A DNA stretch of 64,000 bases from Flavobacterium pectinovorum (GCF_006438875.1 NZ_RCZH01000002.1:200424-264423), one strand, 5' to 3'. Positions 36,651 through 45,909 are shown, numbered from the stretch's first letter. Made by a program: numbers and translations. Notes: generated by a model not told the origin, from the letters alone.

Positions 36651-36784
36651 TAGATTTTAGACTTCTTAGACATAAGACTTCTTAGATTATAAATATTTAA
36701 TCTAAGAAGTCTGGAATCTAAAAATCTAAGAAGTCCAAAAAAAATCTAAGAAGTCTAATAATCTAAAAATCTAAGAAGTCTAAA
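36651..36784. repeat. Cluster of ATCTAAGAAGTCT repeats between purN and rnhA
   Basis: At least four direct copies of a 13-bp unit close to ATCTAAGAAGTCT and two inverted copies near the left end (AGACTTCTTAGA) fill the gap. The inverted copies could fold into a hairpin around 36660-36722. Spacing is irregular, so this is not CRISPR. Confidence 0.75.
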
Positions 36785-37261
36785 ATGAATCACGAAGTAC
36801 ATATATATACTGATGGCGCTGCAAAAGGAAATCCCGGAAATGGAGGTTATGGTGTAGTAATGGAATTGGTTGGAACACCTCATAAAAAAGAATTCTACGA
36901 AGGTTTTCGTCTTACGACTAATAATAGAATGGAATTATTGGCGGTAATAGTTGGTCTTGAAAAACTAAAAAAACCGAATATGAAGGTTTTAATAGTTTCA
37001 GATTCTAAATATGTAATTGATTCTGTTGTAAAAAAATGGGTTTTTGGCTGGGAGAAAAAAGGATACACAGGCAAAAAAAACCCTGATTTATGGAAACGTT
37101 TTTTAATCATTTATCGCAAACATCAAGTCGATTTTAAATGGATCAAAGGTCACAACAACCATCCACAAAATGAGCGTTGCGACGAATTGGCCGTTATGGC
37201 AGCTATGCAAAAAAATCTTTCTGTCGATGTTTATTACGAAACCATCGGCTCAAAATCATAA
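36785..37261 (+). CDS. rnhA: Ribonuclease HI
   Basis: A 158-aa RNase H. Catalytic acidic residues sit in IYTDGAAKGNPGNGGYG, NRMELLAV and VSDSKYVID, and the fourth in the C-terminal CDELA. Removes RNA from RNA-DNA hybrids. Confidence 0.95.
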   Translation: MNHEVHIYTDGAAKGNPGNGGYGVVMELVGTPHKKEFYEGFRLTTNNRMELLAVIVGLEKLKKPNMKVLIVSDSKYVIDSVVKKWVFGWEKKGYTGKKNPDLWKRFLIIYRKHQVDFKWIKGHNNHPQNERCDELAVMAAMQKNLSVDVYYETIGSKS

Positions 37262-37267
37262 AACAAA

Positions 37268-37299
37268 AACGCGCCGGGAACAAGTATTTCCGGCGCGTT
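37268..37299 (+). terminator. rnhA terminator
   Basis: 10-bp GC-rich stem AACGCGCCGG paired with CCGGCGCGTT, 12-nt loop, no long T-run. Can serve both converging genes. Confidence 0.75.
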
Positions 37300-37330
37300 A
37301 TAATCGTTAATGGTACTAACTTAAACGATC

Positions 37331-37678
37331 TTATTCTTTATCCAAATCTTTTGCTCTGTGAAATCCCACAAGCAAACCAATTCCTGACATCGTGATGATT
37401 GTCGCCGGATACACAACATCTGAATTCATTTGTGTGTAAGTCGTAAGAAATAAAGCAATAAAAAATCCAAGTCCAATACCTATTAAAAGAAAAGCCGTAT
37501 TCAAAATAAGGATTTTCCAGGCAGGAACTCCATTAGTTCTTCCTTTTAAAAAGATACTCGCATCGACTCCTTTTTCTATAAGTGCCAAACGCTCTCTGTT
37601 TCTTGTGGAGTAAATAAGATAAACAATTCCGAAAATCATCAGAAACATGCTTATTGGTATTAAAATGTCAGGTCCCAT
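37331..37678 (-). CDS. Small membrane protein (DUF6249-like)
   Basis: A 115-aa protein with three membrane helices (about 5-22, 50-75, 85-105) and a loop EKGVDASIFLKGR after the first, a pattern I associate with DUF6249. Start placed at MGPDIL; the frame extends 15 codons further upstream. Function unknown. Confidence 0.65.
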   Translation of the reverse strand: MGPDILIPISMFLMIFGIVYLIYSTRNRERLALIEKGVDASIFLKGRTNGVPAWKILILNTAFLLIGIGLGFFIALFLTTYTQMNSDVVYPATIITMSGIGLLVGFHRAKDLDKE

Positions 37679-37880
37679 AATTTTATATTTTTTTAATTGA
37701 TTGATATACCCATAGGACGACATCTTTTGAATTGAGGTTACAACAAAATTGAAAAATTTTCAAATTTTAAATTCTAAATTTCAAAACTTACTGATTATGA
37801 GTTAATTTTGAGTTTATAATTATTTTTCAAAAAGCTAAAATTCTGACAAAGTTTAAAAAAGACAAAATTAGCATCGGCAT

Positions 37881-37986
37881 ATTTGTCATCTCGACGAAGG
37901 AGAGATCACACGCGAAACTCGACAACGATTGGTGATTTAGTTTGCGGAGCTTCTAGTGTGATCTCTCCTTCGTCGAGATGACAAAT
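37881..37986. repeat. 31-bp perfect inverted repeat, MITE-like
   Basis: The left arm (37881-37911, core GTCATCTCGACGAAGG) and right arm (37956-37986) are exact reverse complements around a 44-bp centre. A further 29-bp near-palindrome built on CTTTGTCAAAGTTT follows at about 37999-38027. No transposase is inside. Similar GTCATnTCGACGAAGGAG sequences recur in many flavobacterial genomes as I recall. Confidence 0.8.
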
Positions 37987-38126
37987 ATTGAAGTTAATCT
38001 TTGTCAAAGTTTAAAACTTTGACAAAGATCTACACCTATTATATATTGGAATTTGGAATTTGAAAAATTTGGAATTTATTCTCAAAATCTTGTAACCTAA
38101 ACATAGAACGCGTCGTCCTATATAAT

Positions 38127-38714
38127 ATGAGCACAATACCTGATCAACATTATATCGATAAAATTTTGCAGGGAGAAACCAATGCGTTTGCCGTGCTGGT
38201 TGATCGTTATAAAAATATGATCTATACATTGGCTCTAAAAATGATCAAAAACAGAGAAGAAGCCGAAGAAGTTGCCCAAGATACTTTTATCAAAATTTAT
38301 AATTCTTTAGGTAAGTTTAAAGGTGATTCTAAATTTTCGACCTGGATTTATAAGATAGCTTATAATACGTGTCTGGATTCTTTGAAGAAAAATAAAAAAG
38401 AAGACCTTAATATATCTATAGACGAATTTTCGGCACATTTAATTAAAACGATGGATAATGCTTTAAGTGCCTTGGAAGAAAAAGAACGAAAGCAAACGAT
38501 TCAGAATTGTTTGGATTTATTACCAAGTGAAGAGAATTTTCTGCTAACTTTATTTTATTTTGAAGATCAGAGTTTAGAAGAAATCGGAAAAATCATGAGC
38601 ATTAATGCTAATAATGTCAAAGTAAAATTATTTAGGAGCCGACAAAAATTAGCTGTAATTTTGAAAAAGCAATTAGAACCAGAAATAGTAGCGTGTTATG
38701 AAAGAGAGCGATAA
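38127..38714 (+). CDS. ECF-type RNA polymerase sigma factor
   Basis: A 195-aa sigma-70 family factor. Region 2 at about 18-85 (FAVLVDRYKNMIYTLALKMIKNREEAEEVAQDTFIKIY) and region 4 at about 125-180 (LLPSEENFLLTLFYFEDQSLEEIGKIMSINANNVKVKLFRSRQKL). No region 1 or 3. It overlaps the next gene by 17 nt, as sigma and anti-sigma pairs often do. Confidence 0.92.
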   Translation: MSTIPDQHYIDKILQGETNAFAVLVDRYKNMIYTLALKMIKNREEAEEVAQDTFIKIYNSLGKFKGDSKFSTWIYKIAYNTCLDSLKKNKKEDLNISIDEFSAHLIKTMDNALSALEEKERKQTIQNCLDLLPSEENFLLTLFYFEDQSLEEIGKIMSINANNVKVKLFRSRQKLAVILKKQLEPEIVACYERER

Positions 38715-39093
38715 AAACATAGAGAATCTTATTGATAAAATGATGTCCGAAAACACTTTGGAATCACCTTCTATTGACTTTACTTCAAGAATAATGTCTC
38801 AGGTTTTAAAACTTGAAAAGAGCAAAGTCAAAGCTTACAAACCTTTAATATCTAAAACAACATGGGTATTTATTGGTATAACTTTAGTTGCTTTGACTGC
38901 TTATTCTGTTTATTCAAATAATGATATTTCTAATTTTGAAATAGCCAAAATATATTCAGATAAAGCTTCTGCTCTATTTTCTGGAATTCATATTTCTAAG
39001 AATATATTATATGCGCTATTAATAGTTCCTTTTATGATTTTGGTTCAGATTGGAATTTTGAAGAATTATTTTGATAAGAAGTATGAATTGTAG
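38698..39093 (+). CDS. Membrane protein, probable anti-sigma partner
   Basis: A 131-aa protein. The N-terminus is charged and helical (ESDKNIENLIDKMMSENTLESPSIDFTSRIMSQVL), followed by a membrane helix at about 57-73 and another near 100-120. Overlap with the sigma gene suggests it sequesters that factor at the membrane. No zinc-binding HxxxCxxC motif is present, so it is not a ZAS-type anti-sigma. Confidence 0.6.
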   Translation: MKESDKNIENLIDKMMSENTLESPSIDFTSRIMSQVLKLEKSKVKAYKPLISKTTWVFIGITLVALTAYSVYSNNDISNFEIAKIYSDKASALFSGIHISKNILYALLIVPFMILVQIGILKNYFDKKYEL

Positions 39094-39166
39094 AATTAAA
39101 AACAAAACTTTAACTAATTTGAAATTCAATTTGTTGTAATTTTGTAAAGCCTTTAATTTTTATAAA

Positions 39167-39421
39167 ATGATACAAAAAACCATTACTCCCAAAGATAAAA
39201 TTGTTAATCTTTCTTTTGAGATTCCAAAAAATTATGTTGGAAAAGCATTGAAAGTATCTATTGATTTTGAAGATGAAAACGATCAAATTGAAAGTAGTTT
39301 ATCCCCAGAAGAATTTGCAAAATGGATAGAAATTGCTGAAAAATCTCCAACAATGTCTTTAGAAAAATTTAATGAAAAATGGGAAGAGAAAAAGCTGAAA
39401 ATTCAAAACAATATACGTTAG
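39167..39421 (+). CDS. Antitoxin of a type II TA pair
   Basis: An 84-aa acidic protein just upstream of and overlapping (43 nt) a RelE/ParE-type gene. The N-terminus (IVNLSFEIPKNYVGKALKVSIDFE) looks like a beta-rich DNA-binding or dimer part, the C-terminus is helical. A TAATTTTG box at 39137-39144 may drive it. Confidence 0.72.
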   Translation: MIQKTITPKDKIVNLSFEIPKNYVGKALKVSIDFEDENDQIESSLSPEEFAKWIEIAEKSPTMSLEKFNEKWEEKKLKIQNNIR

Positions 39422-39720
39422 AAATATCTGAAAAATATTTTCAAAATTTAGAAGAAATTGTGGATTATATTGCGTTCGAAAAACACCAGCCTTTAAATGC
39501 GGTTAAAATTGGTACCGGTATAAATAAAGCAATGAATAAAATAATTCACAATCCTTTGATTTATTCTGAATGCGAAAATATTCCAACTAAAACGAAAATT
39601 TACAGAGAAGCCACTTACAAAACCTGGCTAATTATATTTAAGCTCAAAAACAGTCACGTTACGATCCTTGGCGTTTTAAGCGGAAAAAGAAAAACTTCAT
39701 CTTTTAGACAACTCAAATAA
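39379..39720 (+). CDS. RelE/ParE-family toxin
   Basis: A 113-aa protein with the RelE/ParE pattern: YTLEISEKYFQNLEEIVDYIAFEK, Ala-Lys region, NPLIYSECENIPTKTKIYREATYKTWLIIFKLKNSHVTILGVLSGKRK. It would inhibit translation or gyrase. The first codons overlap the antitoxin gene, so an ATG a little further in cannot be excluded. Confidence 0.82.
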   Translation: MGREKAENSKQYTLEISEKYFQNLEEIVDYIAFEKHQPLNAVKIGTGINKAMNKIIHNPLIYSECENIPTKTKIYREATYKTWLIIFKLKNSHVTILGVLSGKRKTSSFRQLK

Positions 39721-39877
39721 AATTTTCAAAGCATTTTTCGAAAATAAAACTTGCAATTTAAAACCTAAAAACATATTTTAATCCTTCAAAAGATTGAAGT
39801 ATAATTCTCTCATTTACAATAGTTTTAGCTCCGAAAACGATATTATTTTTTTATGAAAATTTTGAGAACCTAAACCG

Positions 39878-39908
39878 TTGCAATATTGTAACTTATGAAG
39901 TATCTTTG
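39878..39908 (+). promoter_or_regulatory. Promoter of the PfkB kinase gene
   Basis: TTG (39878-39880), a 20-bp spacer and TATCTTTG (39901-39908), 23 bp before the ATG. A clean match to the Bacteroidota consensus. Confidence 0.7.
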
Positions 39909-39931
39909 CACCCTAATTCGAAATTCATAAA

Positions 39932-40855
39932 ATGAATAAATTATTGATTGTTGGAACGGTTGCTTTCGACGCGATTGAAACTCCTTTCGGAAAAACAGAT
40001 AAAATATTAGGTGGTGCTGCAACGTACATTGGTTTATCAGCATCGTTTTTTAACTTACAATCGGCCATTGTTTCTGTAGTTGGCGACGATTTTCCACAAG
40101 AACATTTAGATCTTTTAACTTCAAAAAATATTGATATTTCTGGTATCGAAATTGTAAAAGGCGGAAAAACCTTTTTCTGGAGCGGTTTATACCACAACGA
40201 TCTAAATTCCAGAGACACTCTTGTAACGGAACTAAACGTTTTGGCTGATTTTCAACCAAAAGTACCTCAAAACTATAAAGATGCTGATGTTGTGATGTTA
40301 GGAAACTTACATCCATTAGTACAAAGCAGTGTTTTGGATCAAATGGAGAAAAAACCAAAATTAGTTGTTTTAGACACTATGAACTTTTGGATGGATTGCG
40401 CTTTACCGGAATTACTTGATGTAATTAAACGTGTAGACGTGATCACAATCAATGACGAAGAAGCAAGACAACTTTCAGGTGAATATTCATTAGTAAAAGC
40501 GGCTAACAAAATCCAGGAATTGGGACCAAAATATGTGGTGATCAAAAAAGGAGAACACGGAGCACTTTTATTCCATAATAGAGAGGTTTTCTTTGCTCCG
40601 GCATTACCGCTAGAAGATGTTTTTGATCCAACAGGAGCAGGAGATACTTTTGCAGGTGGTTTTTCAGGATTCATTGCACAAAGCGAAAACATTTCGTTTA
40701 ACAACATGAAAAACGCAATTATTTACGGTTCAAATTTAGCTTCATTTTGTGTGGAGAAATTTGGAACTGAAAGGATGGAAACATTAAGCAAAGCAGAAGT
40801 AGCGATTCGATTACAACAATTTAAGTCGTTAACTCAGTTTGACATAGAAATATAA
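39932..40855 (+). CDS. PfkB-family sugar kinase
   Basis: A 307-aa ribokinase-fold kinase. GGAATYIGLSASFFN near the N-terminus and the C-terminal anion-hole motif DPTGAGDTFAGGFSGF with catalytic Asp are intact. Substrate cannot be told from sequence; position before purF suggests nucleoside or ribose metabolism, by inference only. Confidence 0.88.
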   Translation: MNKLLIVGTVAFDAIETPFGKTDKILGGAATYIGLSASFFNLQSAIVSVVGDDFPQEHLDLLTSKNIDISGIEIVKGGKTFFWSGLYHNDLNSRDTLVTELNVLADFQPKVPQNYKDADVVMLGNLHPLVQSSVLDQMEKKPKLVVLDTMNFWMDCALPELLDVIKRVDVITINDEEARQLSGEYSLVKAANKIQELGPKYVVIKKGEHGALLFHNREVFFAPALPLEDVFDPTGAGDTFAGGFSGFIAQSENISFNNMKNAIIYGSNLASFCVEKFGTERMETLSKAEVAIRLQQFKSLTQFDIEI

Positions 40856-40861
40856 TGCCCG

Positions 40862-40888
40862 AAAGCCTCGCTAATAACGGGGCTTTTT
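40862..40888 (+). terminator. Terminator after the PfkB kinase gene
   Basis: 9-bp stem AAAGCCTCG paired with CGGGGCTTT (one G-U) plus a T-run. Confidence 0.82.
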
Positions 40889-40939
40889 TATTACGTTAAT
40901 ACACACAACTTACAACAACAACACAAAATACAAAACACA

Positions 40940-42838
40940 ATGAGCGACGCTTTAAAACACGAATGTGGTATAGCCTTAGTTAGACTTCTTAAACCGCTTG
41001 AATATTACAAAGAAAAATACGGAACTGCTTTTTACGGGATACAAAAAATGTACCTGATGATGGAGAAGCAACACAACCGTGGGCAAGACGGAGCAGGTTT
41101 TGCAAGCATCAAATTAGATGTTGAACCTGGAGAACGTTATATCAGCAGAGTTCGTTCCAATCACGCACAACCCATACAAGACGTTTTTAAACAAATCAAT
41201 GAGCGTATCAACGAAGAGATGACTTCTCATCCTGAATATGCAAATGATGTTGCCAAACAAAAAGCAAATATTCCTTATATAGGAGAATTATTTTTAGGAC
41301 ACGTTCGTTACGGAACTTTCGGAAAGAACAGCATCGAAAGCGTACATCCATTTTTACGTCAAAGTAACTGGATGCACCGTAATCTAATTTTAGCAGGTAA
41401 CTTTAACATGACAAATGTTAAAGAGCTTTTCGAAAATTTAGTAGAACTTGGACAACATCCAAAAGAAATGGCAGATACTGTTACAGTTATGGAAAAAATT
41501 GGTCACTTCTTAGACAAAGAAGTGATGCAGCTTTATCAAGACTGCAAACAAGAGGGTTATTCTAAAAGAGAAGCTTCTCCGGTAATTGCAGACCGATTGG
41601 ATATTGCAAAAATATTAGCACGTTCAGCTAAAAATCTTGATGGTGGCTATGCAATGGCAGGATTATTAGGTCATGGTGATGCATTTGTTTTTAGAGATCC
41701 TGCAGGAATTCGTCCAGCTTATTTCTATCAGGATGACGAAGTTGTAGTAGTCGCTTCTGAAAGACCTGTTATTCAAACTGTCTTTAATGTACCTTTTGAA
41801 AGCGTTCAGGAAATCGAACCGGGAAATGCTTTGATTATCAAAAAAAACGGAAAAGTTTCGATGGAGCAAATCTTGGAACCAACCGTTAAGAAAGCGTGTT
41901 CTTTTGAAAGAATTTATTTCTCAAGAGGAAGTGATGCTGAAATATACCAAGAACGTAAAAACTTAGGAAAATTAATTTTACCTGCAGTTCTTAAATCAAT
42001 TGACAGTGATACAGACAATACCGTTTTCTCTTATATCCCTAATACAGCCGAAACTTCCTTTTATGGTTTAGTAGAAGCTGCTCAGGATTTCTTAAATCAG
42101 AGAAAAAACAATTATATTTTAGCTAATAGAAATACACTTACTGCCGAAACATTACAGGAATTATTGGCAGTAAAAATTCGTACAGAGAAAGTTGCTATTA
42201 AAGACGCCAAGCTTAGAACTTTTATTACTGAGGACAGTAGCCGTGATGATTTAGTTGCTCACGTTTACGACGTTACGTACGGAGTAATTAAACCAACAGA
42301 TAACCTGGTTATCATTGACGATAGTATTGTACGTGGTACGACTCTTAAAATGAGTATCATTAAAATGATGGATCGTTTAAATCCTAAACGTATTGTAATC
42401 GTTTCATCAGCACCACAAATTCGTTATCCTGACTGTTACGGAATTGATATGGCAAAACTGGAAGGTCTTGTGGCTTTTAGAGCAGCCTTGGCTTTATTAA
42501 AAGAAAGAAACTTATATCATATCGTAGACGAAGTTTATGCAAAATGTAAAGCACAGGAAAACTACATTGATACTGATGTTGTGAATTACGTTACTGCAAT
42601 TTACGATCCATTTACTCCTGAAGAAGTTTCAGATAAAATTGCCGAAATGTTGAGCTCTCCGGAAATCAACGCTGAAGTAAAAATCATATTCCAAAAAGTA
42701 GAAGATTTACACATTGCATGTCCTAAAAATTTAGGAGATTGGTACTTTACCGGAGATTATCCTACACCGGGAGGAAACCGTGTTGTGAACAGAGCATTCA
42801 TGAATTTTTACGAAGGAAAAGACGCAAGAGCGTACTAA
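40940..42838 (+). CDS. purF: Amidophosphoribosyltransferase, long form
   Basis: A 632-aa enzyme for the first step of purine synthesis (PRPP + Gln to phosphoribosylamine). N-terminal nucleophile Cys9 in ECGIALV after a short propeptide, glutaminase motifs HNRGQDGAG and GHVRYGTFG, and the PRPP loop VIIDDSIVRGTTLK. It is about 120 residues longer than the E. coli enzyme, as is normal for Flavobacteriia. Confidence 0.95.
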   Translation: MSDALKHECGIALVRLLKPLEYYKEKYGTAFYGIQKMYLMMEKQHNRGQDGAGFASIKLDVEPGERYISRVRSNHAQPIQDVFKQINERINEEMTSHPEYANDVAKQKANIPYIGELFLGHVRYGTFGKNSIESVHPFLRQSNWMHRNLILAGNFNMTNVKELFENLVELGQHPKEMADTVTVMEKIGHFLDKEVMQLYQDCKQEGYSKREASPVIADRLDIAKILARSAKNLDGGYAMAGLLGHGDAFVFRDPAGIRPAYFYQDDEVVVVASERPVIQTVFNVPFESVQEIEPGNALIIKKNGKVSMEQILEPTVKKACSFERIYFSRGSDAEIYQERKNLGKLILPAVLKSIDSDTDNTVFSYIPNTAETSFYGLVEAAQDFLNQRKNNYILANRNTLTAETLQELLAVKIRTEKVAIKDAKLRTFITEDSSRDDLVAHVYDVTYGVIKPTDNLVIIDDSIVRGTTLKMSIIKMMDRLNPKRIVIVSSAPQIRYPDCYGIDMAKLEGLVAFRAALALLKERNLYHIVDEVYAKCKAQENYIDTDVVNYVTAIYDPFTPEEVSDKIAEMLSSPEINAEVKIIFQKVEDLHIACPKNLGDWYFTGDYPTPGGNRVVNRAFMNFYEGKDARAY

Positions 42839-42936
42839 AAGTATTAACAAAAGGTTAAATTATGCATTTCATCGGTTTTTTTTGCCGTTCATCTTATTTG
42901 TTTGGTAAAATTGAAAAGCTACAATACTTTTGGAAG

Positions 42937-43008
42937 ACCATAACATTAGTAGGTTAAGTTTATGGTAGATTTGGGGCAAAAAGGGTGGAAGGAATTCCAC
43001 CTTTTTTA
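42937..43008 (+). ncRNA. Candidate small RNA element with terminator, copy 1
   Basis: A conserved about 45-bp block (from CCATAACATTAGTAGG to GATTTGGGGCAAAAAGG) ends in hairpin GGTGGAA-N4-TTCCACC and a T-run. The same block recurs at 43141. It contains a TAGATTTG sequence that fits a -7 box, or it may be a transcribed motif. As it lies 100 bp after purF, it can also be the purF terminator. Confidence 0.4.
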
Positions 43009-43140
43009 TTGGAATAAAGTCAAGTAATTCTACCACAAGAATTTACACCCATTAATAAGAAAATACATTCCTTTCGTCGGATATATTTACCATTCATCTA
43101 ATAAATTTTTTTCATACGAATAGCTGTCTTACATTTACTG

Positions 43141-43212
43141 AACCATAACATTAGTAGGTTAAGTTTATGGTAGATTTGGGGCAAAAAAGGCGAAAGAGAT
43201 TTCGCCTTTTTT
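43141..43212 (+). ncRNA. Candidate small RNA element with terminator, copy 2
   Basis: Second copy of the 42937 block, followed by its own hairpin AAAGGCGAAA-GAGA-TTTCGCCTTT and T-run. The stems of the two copies differ in sequence but keep pairing, while the upstream block is nearly unchanged, and the DNA between is diverged. Confidence 0.4.
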
Positions 43213-43275
43213 ATTTTATATTTAGAAGAAAGAAAACAGAGCAAAGAATAAAGATTGTTGAACATAATTAATATG

Positions 43276-43316
43276 CAAAAAAAAGACGGATAGCGATCAA
43301 GCCATCCGTCTTTTTT
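43276..43316. terminator. Hairpin terminator
   Basis: AAAAAAGACGGAT paired with ATCCGTCTTTTTT around a loop. Runs of A and T flank it, so it can act on both strands. Confidence 0.65.
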
Positions 43317-43324
43317 ATTTTTCT

Positions 43325-43401
43325 TTAAAAGAGTAAAGAATACAAAAAAAAGACGAGCACCTTTTGGCACTCGTCTTTTTTCTATATTCTTTACTCTTTT
43401 A
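43325..43401 (-). terminator. Extended hairpin terminator of sod
   Basis: Inner stem AAAAAGACGAG / CTCGTCTTTTT is extended by an outer stem TAAAAGAGTAAAGAATA / TATTCTTTACTCTTTTA, giving about 30 paired positions right up to the sod stop codon. Confidence 0.75.
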
Positions 43402-43403
43402 TC

Positions 43404-44015
43404 TTACTTGTCTAAAGCAAATCTTCTAGCTACTTCTGTCCAGTTAATTACACTGAAGAAAGCTTCAATATAATCTGGTCTTCTGTTTTGGTAGTTCAAA
43501 TAGTAAGCATGCTCCCAAACATCCATTCCTAAGATTGGAGTTCCACCGTTACCAGCAACTTCTGGCATTAATGGATTATCCTGATTTGGAGTACCTACAA
43601 CTTCTAGTTTACCACCTTTTTGTACTGTTAACCAGGCCCATCCTGAACCAAATTGTGTAGCACCAGCTTTAGCAAATTTTGCTTTAAACTCGTCAAAAGT
43701 TCCAAAAGAATCTTCGATTGCAGCTAATAAATCACCTGTTGGTAATCCACCACCGTTTGGAGACATAACTGTCCAGAATAAATTGTGGTTGTAGAAACCT
43801 CCACCATTATTACGTACAGCCGCGTTTGTTTTATCTAAATTGATTAAGATATTCTCGATTGTTTTTCCTTCTAAATCTGTTCCAGCAATTGCTGCGTTTA
43901 GATTTGTAGTATATGCATTATGGTGTTTTGTATAATGGATTTCCATTGTACGAGCATCAATATGTGGTTCTAGTGCATCATATGCATAAGGTAATTGTGG
44001 TAATTCAAAAGCCAT
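43404..44015 (-). CDS. Superoxide dismutase (Fe/Mn)
   Basis: A 203-aa enzyme. Metal ligands are visible as His in YTKHHNAY, His in [10 protein letters not shown], and Asp/His in [19 protein letters not shown]. Metal preference (sodA or sodB) cannot be settled by eye. No signal peptide, so cytoplasmic. Confidence 0.95.
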   Translation of the reverse strand: MAFELPQLPYAYDALEPHIDARTMEIHYTKHHNAYTTNLNAAIAGTDLEGKTIENILINLDKTNAAVRNNGGGFYNHNLFWTVMSPNGGGLPTGDLLAAIEDSFGTFDEFKAKFAKAGATQFGSGWAWLTVQKGGKLEVVGTPNQDNPLMPEVAGNGGTPILGMDVWEHAYYLNYQNRRPDYIEAFFSVINWTEVARRFALDK

Positions 44016-44153
44016 GATATTATGATTTTATGATTTATAATAATTTATTCCAAATTTAAACATTTAACTTTGGAATAGAAAATACTATTTCGTTATAATT
44101 CGATTTAATTAACTGATAATTTGATTTTTCAATAGTTAAACAGTTGTAAATCT

Positions 44154-44777
44154 TTATTTTCCGTTAAAAGTTGTCATTGTATTTTCTAATCCGGCTGTTC
44201 CAAAAGATTTAATTATTTCTGAAGCTACTTCTAATCGTTCCGGTAATTTTGCTTTTTCTTCTTCGTCCCAATCCCCTAAAACGTAATCAATTTGCTGTCC
44301 TTTTTTGAATTGATCGCTAATACCAAATCTAAAACGGGTATATTCTTGCGTGTTTAAAACAAGATTGATATTTTTCAATCCGTTATGACCTCCGTCGCTT
44401 CCTTTTGGTTTGATTCTGATAGTTCCGAAAGACAGGTTTAAATCGTCTGTAATAACCAATATATTCTCTAATGGTATATTTTCTTTGTCCATCCAATATT
44501 TTACTGCCTTGCCACTTAAGTTCATGTATGTGTTTGGCTTAAGCAGAAAAAAGGTTCTTCCTTTGAATTTATATTCTGCCAAAGCACCCAGCTTTGCAGT
44601 TTCAAAAGAAATCCCTTCTTTTTTAGCTAAAAAATCCACGACTTTAAATCCTATGTTATGTCGTGTATTTACGTATTCGGCTCCAATATTACCCAGTCCT
44701 ACGATTAAATATTTTTTCATATTGTCTATGTTCTCTTCTTTTTGTGATGAAAACAGTTTTGTTATCCATTTTATCAT
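44154..44777 (-). CDS. pth: Peptidyl-tRNA hydrolase
   Basis: A 207-aa enzyme that recycles tRNA from stalled peptidyl-tRNA. Motifs: KYLIVGLGNIGAEYVNTRHNIGF with the catalytic His, LLKPNTYMNLSGKAV, and GSDGGHNGLKNI. The 19 residues before MKKYLIVG are outside the core; the inner ATG at 44720 would give the standard length. Confidence 0.94.
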   Translation of the reverse strand: MIKWITKLFSSQKEENIDNMKKYLIVGLGNIGAEYVNTRHNIGFKVVDFLAKKEGISFETAKLGALAEYKFKGRTFFLLKPNTYMNLSGKAVKYWMDKENIPLENILVITDDLNLSFGTIRIKPKGSDGGHNGLKNINLVLNTQEYTRFRFGISDQFKKGQQIDYVLGDWDEEEKAKLPERLEVASEIIKSFGTAGLENTMTTFNGK

Positions 44778-45297
44778 GAGGCAAAAATAAGATTAATTAG
44801 AGAATGTGGCAATTGGTTGATTAGATAATTAGAAAATGTATTAATTAGATAATTTATTTTTTAACCAAAAAAATCACTAAGTAAAATATTTCACAGCAAG
44901 GTTGATAAGAATTGCACGCAGATGACGCGGATTTAAGCAGATTTACGCGAATTTTTTATTTACCAACACGCTTTTACACGCATTTATGTCAGCTTGATAT
45001 ACTAGAAACTTTGATCCTTTTGTTCCTTTGTCTCTTTGTCTCTTTGTCTCTTTGAACCTTTGAAGCTCTTTTCTAATAAAAAATTAAATTTCTCGCTAGC
45101 CCTTGACAGAAGCGGCATCCTTTTTATTGCTTCTTTAGCAAGAAAAAGATATAGCGTATGGCAGGAACGTCTGGTCTTGAAAATCCATAAAGTTTCTGCT
45201 CCTAAAAAAATCAACACTAAAGAAAACTCAGAACCTCTAAAAACAAAAAAAGCACCAATCTTTCGATTGATGCTTTGATATTTGATTTGAAAAAAAA
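44778..45297. other. 520-bp gap with simple and dispersed repeats
   Basis: Contains GCAGATGACGCGGATTTA-like phrases around 44915-44955, which are common dispersed repeats in Bacteroidota, and a CTTTGTCT-type tandem run at 45022-45056. Short frames here have no recognisable protein features. The rplY terminator lies at the right end. Confidence 0.55.
45251..45278 (-). terminator. rplY terminator
   Basis: Stem AAGCATCAATC paired with GATTGGTGCTT (one G-U), TTTC/GAAA loop, then a T-run on the minus strand. Confidence 0.8.
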
Positions 45298-45909
45298 TTA
45301 TTTTTTCTTTCCTTTTACAGGAGCTTTTGCAGCTTTTGCAGCTTCTTGAGCAGCTTTCATAGCAGCACGAGAAATTCTTACCTGAGCAACAACAGTGTTC
45401 TCCGGGTGCATCACTTTGTATTCTGGAGAACCAACTTTAGTAACATATAATTTGTTACCCATCTCAAGTGGAGTAATGTCAGCTTCAACAAAATCAGGAA
45501 GATCTTTAGGTAAAGCTTTAACTTTTAATTTACGTGTGTTTAAACGTAAAACACCACCTGCAAGAACACCTTTAGATACACCAACGATTTTTACCGGAAC
45601 TTCCATAGTGATTTCTTTGTCATCAAATAATTGAAAGAAGTCAATGTGTAAAATTTTGTCAGATACCGGGTGAACCTGAATGTCTTGTAAAATTGCATTA
45701 AATGATTTTCCTTTTCCAAGCTCAATCACAACTGTGTGTGCATTTGGAGTGTAAACCAAGTTTTTGAACGCTGCAGCGTCTGCTGAGAAGTGTACTGCCT
45801 GATTTCCTCCGTATAACACGCAAGGAACCGCTCCAGCATTACGTAAGGCTTTAGTTGACACTTTGCCCACGCTTTCTCTTTCTGATCCTTTAATTGTAAT
45901 CGATTTCAT
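45298..45909 (-). CDS. rplY: 50S ribosomal protein L25 (Ctc/TL5 type)
   Basis: A 203-aa two-domain L25 that binds 5S rRNA. N-terminal [27 protein letters not shown] and the CTC-type C-terminal domain are present, with an Ala/Lys-rich tail. It follows prs in the usual operon order. Confidence 0.95.
   Translation of the reverse strand: MKSITIKGSERESVGKVSTKALRNAGAVPCVLYGGNQAVHFSADAAAFKNLVYTPNAHTVVIELGKGKSFNAILQDIQVHPVSDKILHIDFFQLFDDKEITMEVPVKIVGVSKGVLAGGVLRLNTRKLKVKALPKDLPDFVEADITPLEMGNKLYVTKVGSPEYKVMHPENTVVAQVRISRAAMKAAQEAAKAAKAPVKGKKK

Noticed and set aside
36651..36784. CRISPR array
   Set aside because: Repeats are short, irregularly spaced and partly inverted, and no cas genes are near.
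43098..43370. 90-codon minus-strand frame downstream of purF
   Set aside because: It runs through two hairpin terminators and a repeat and has no protein-like features.
44900..44960. Possible tRNA or regulatory RNA in the GCAGATGACGCGGATT phrase
   Set aside because: It does not fold as a tRNA and matches a type of dispersed repeat common in Bacteroidota.
45002..45278. Short frames on both strands before rplY
   Set aside because: They read through a CTTTGTCT tandem run and the rplY terminator; composition is low complexity.
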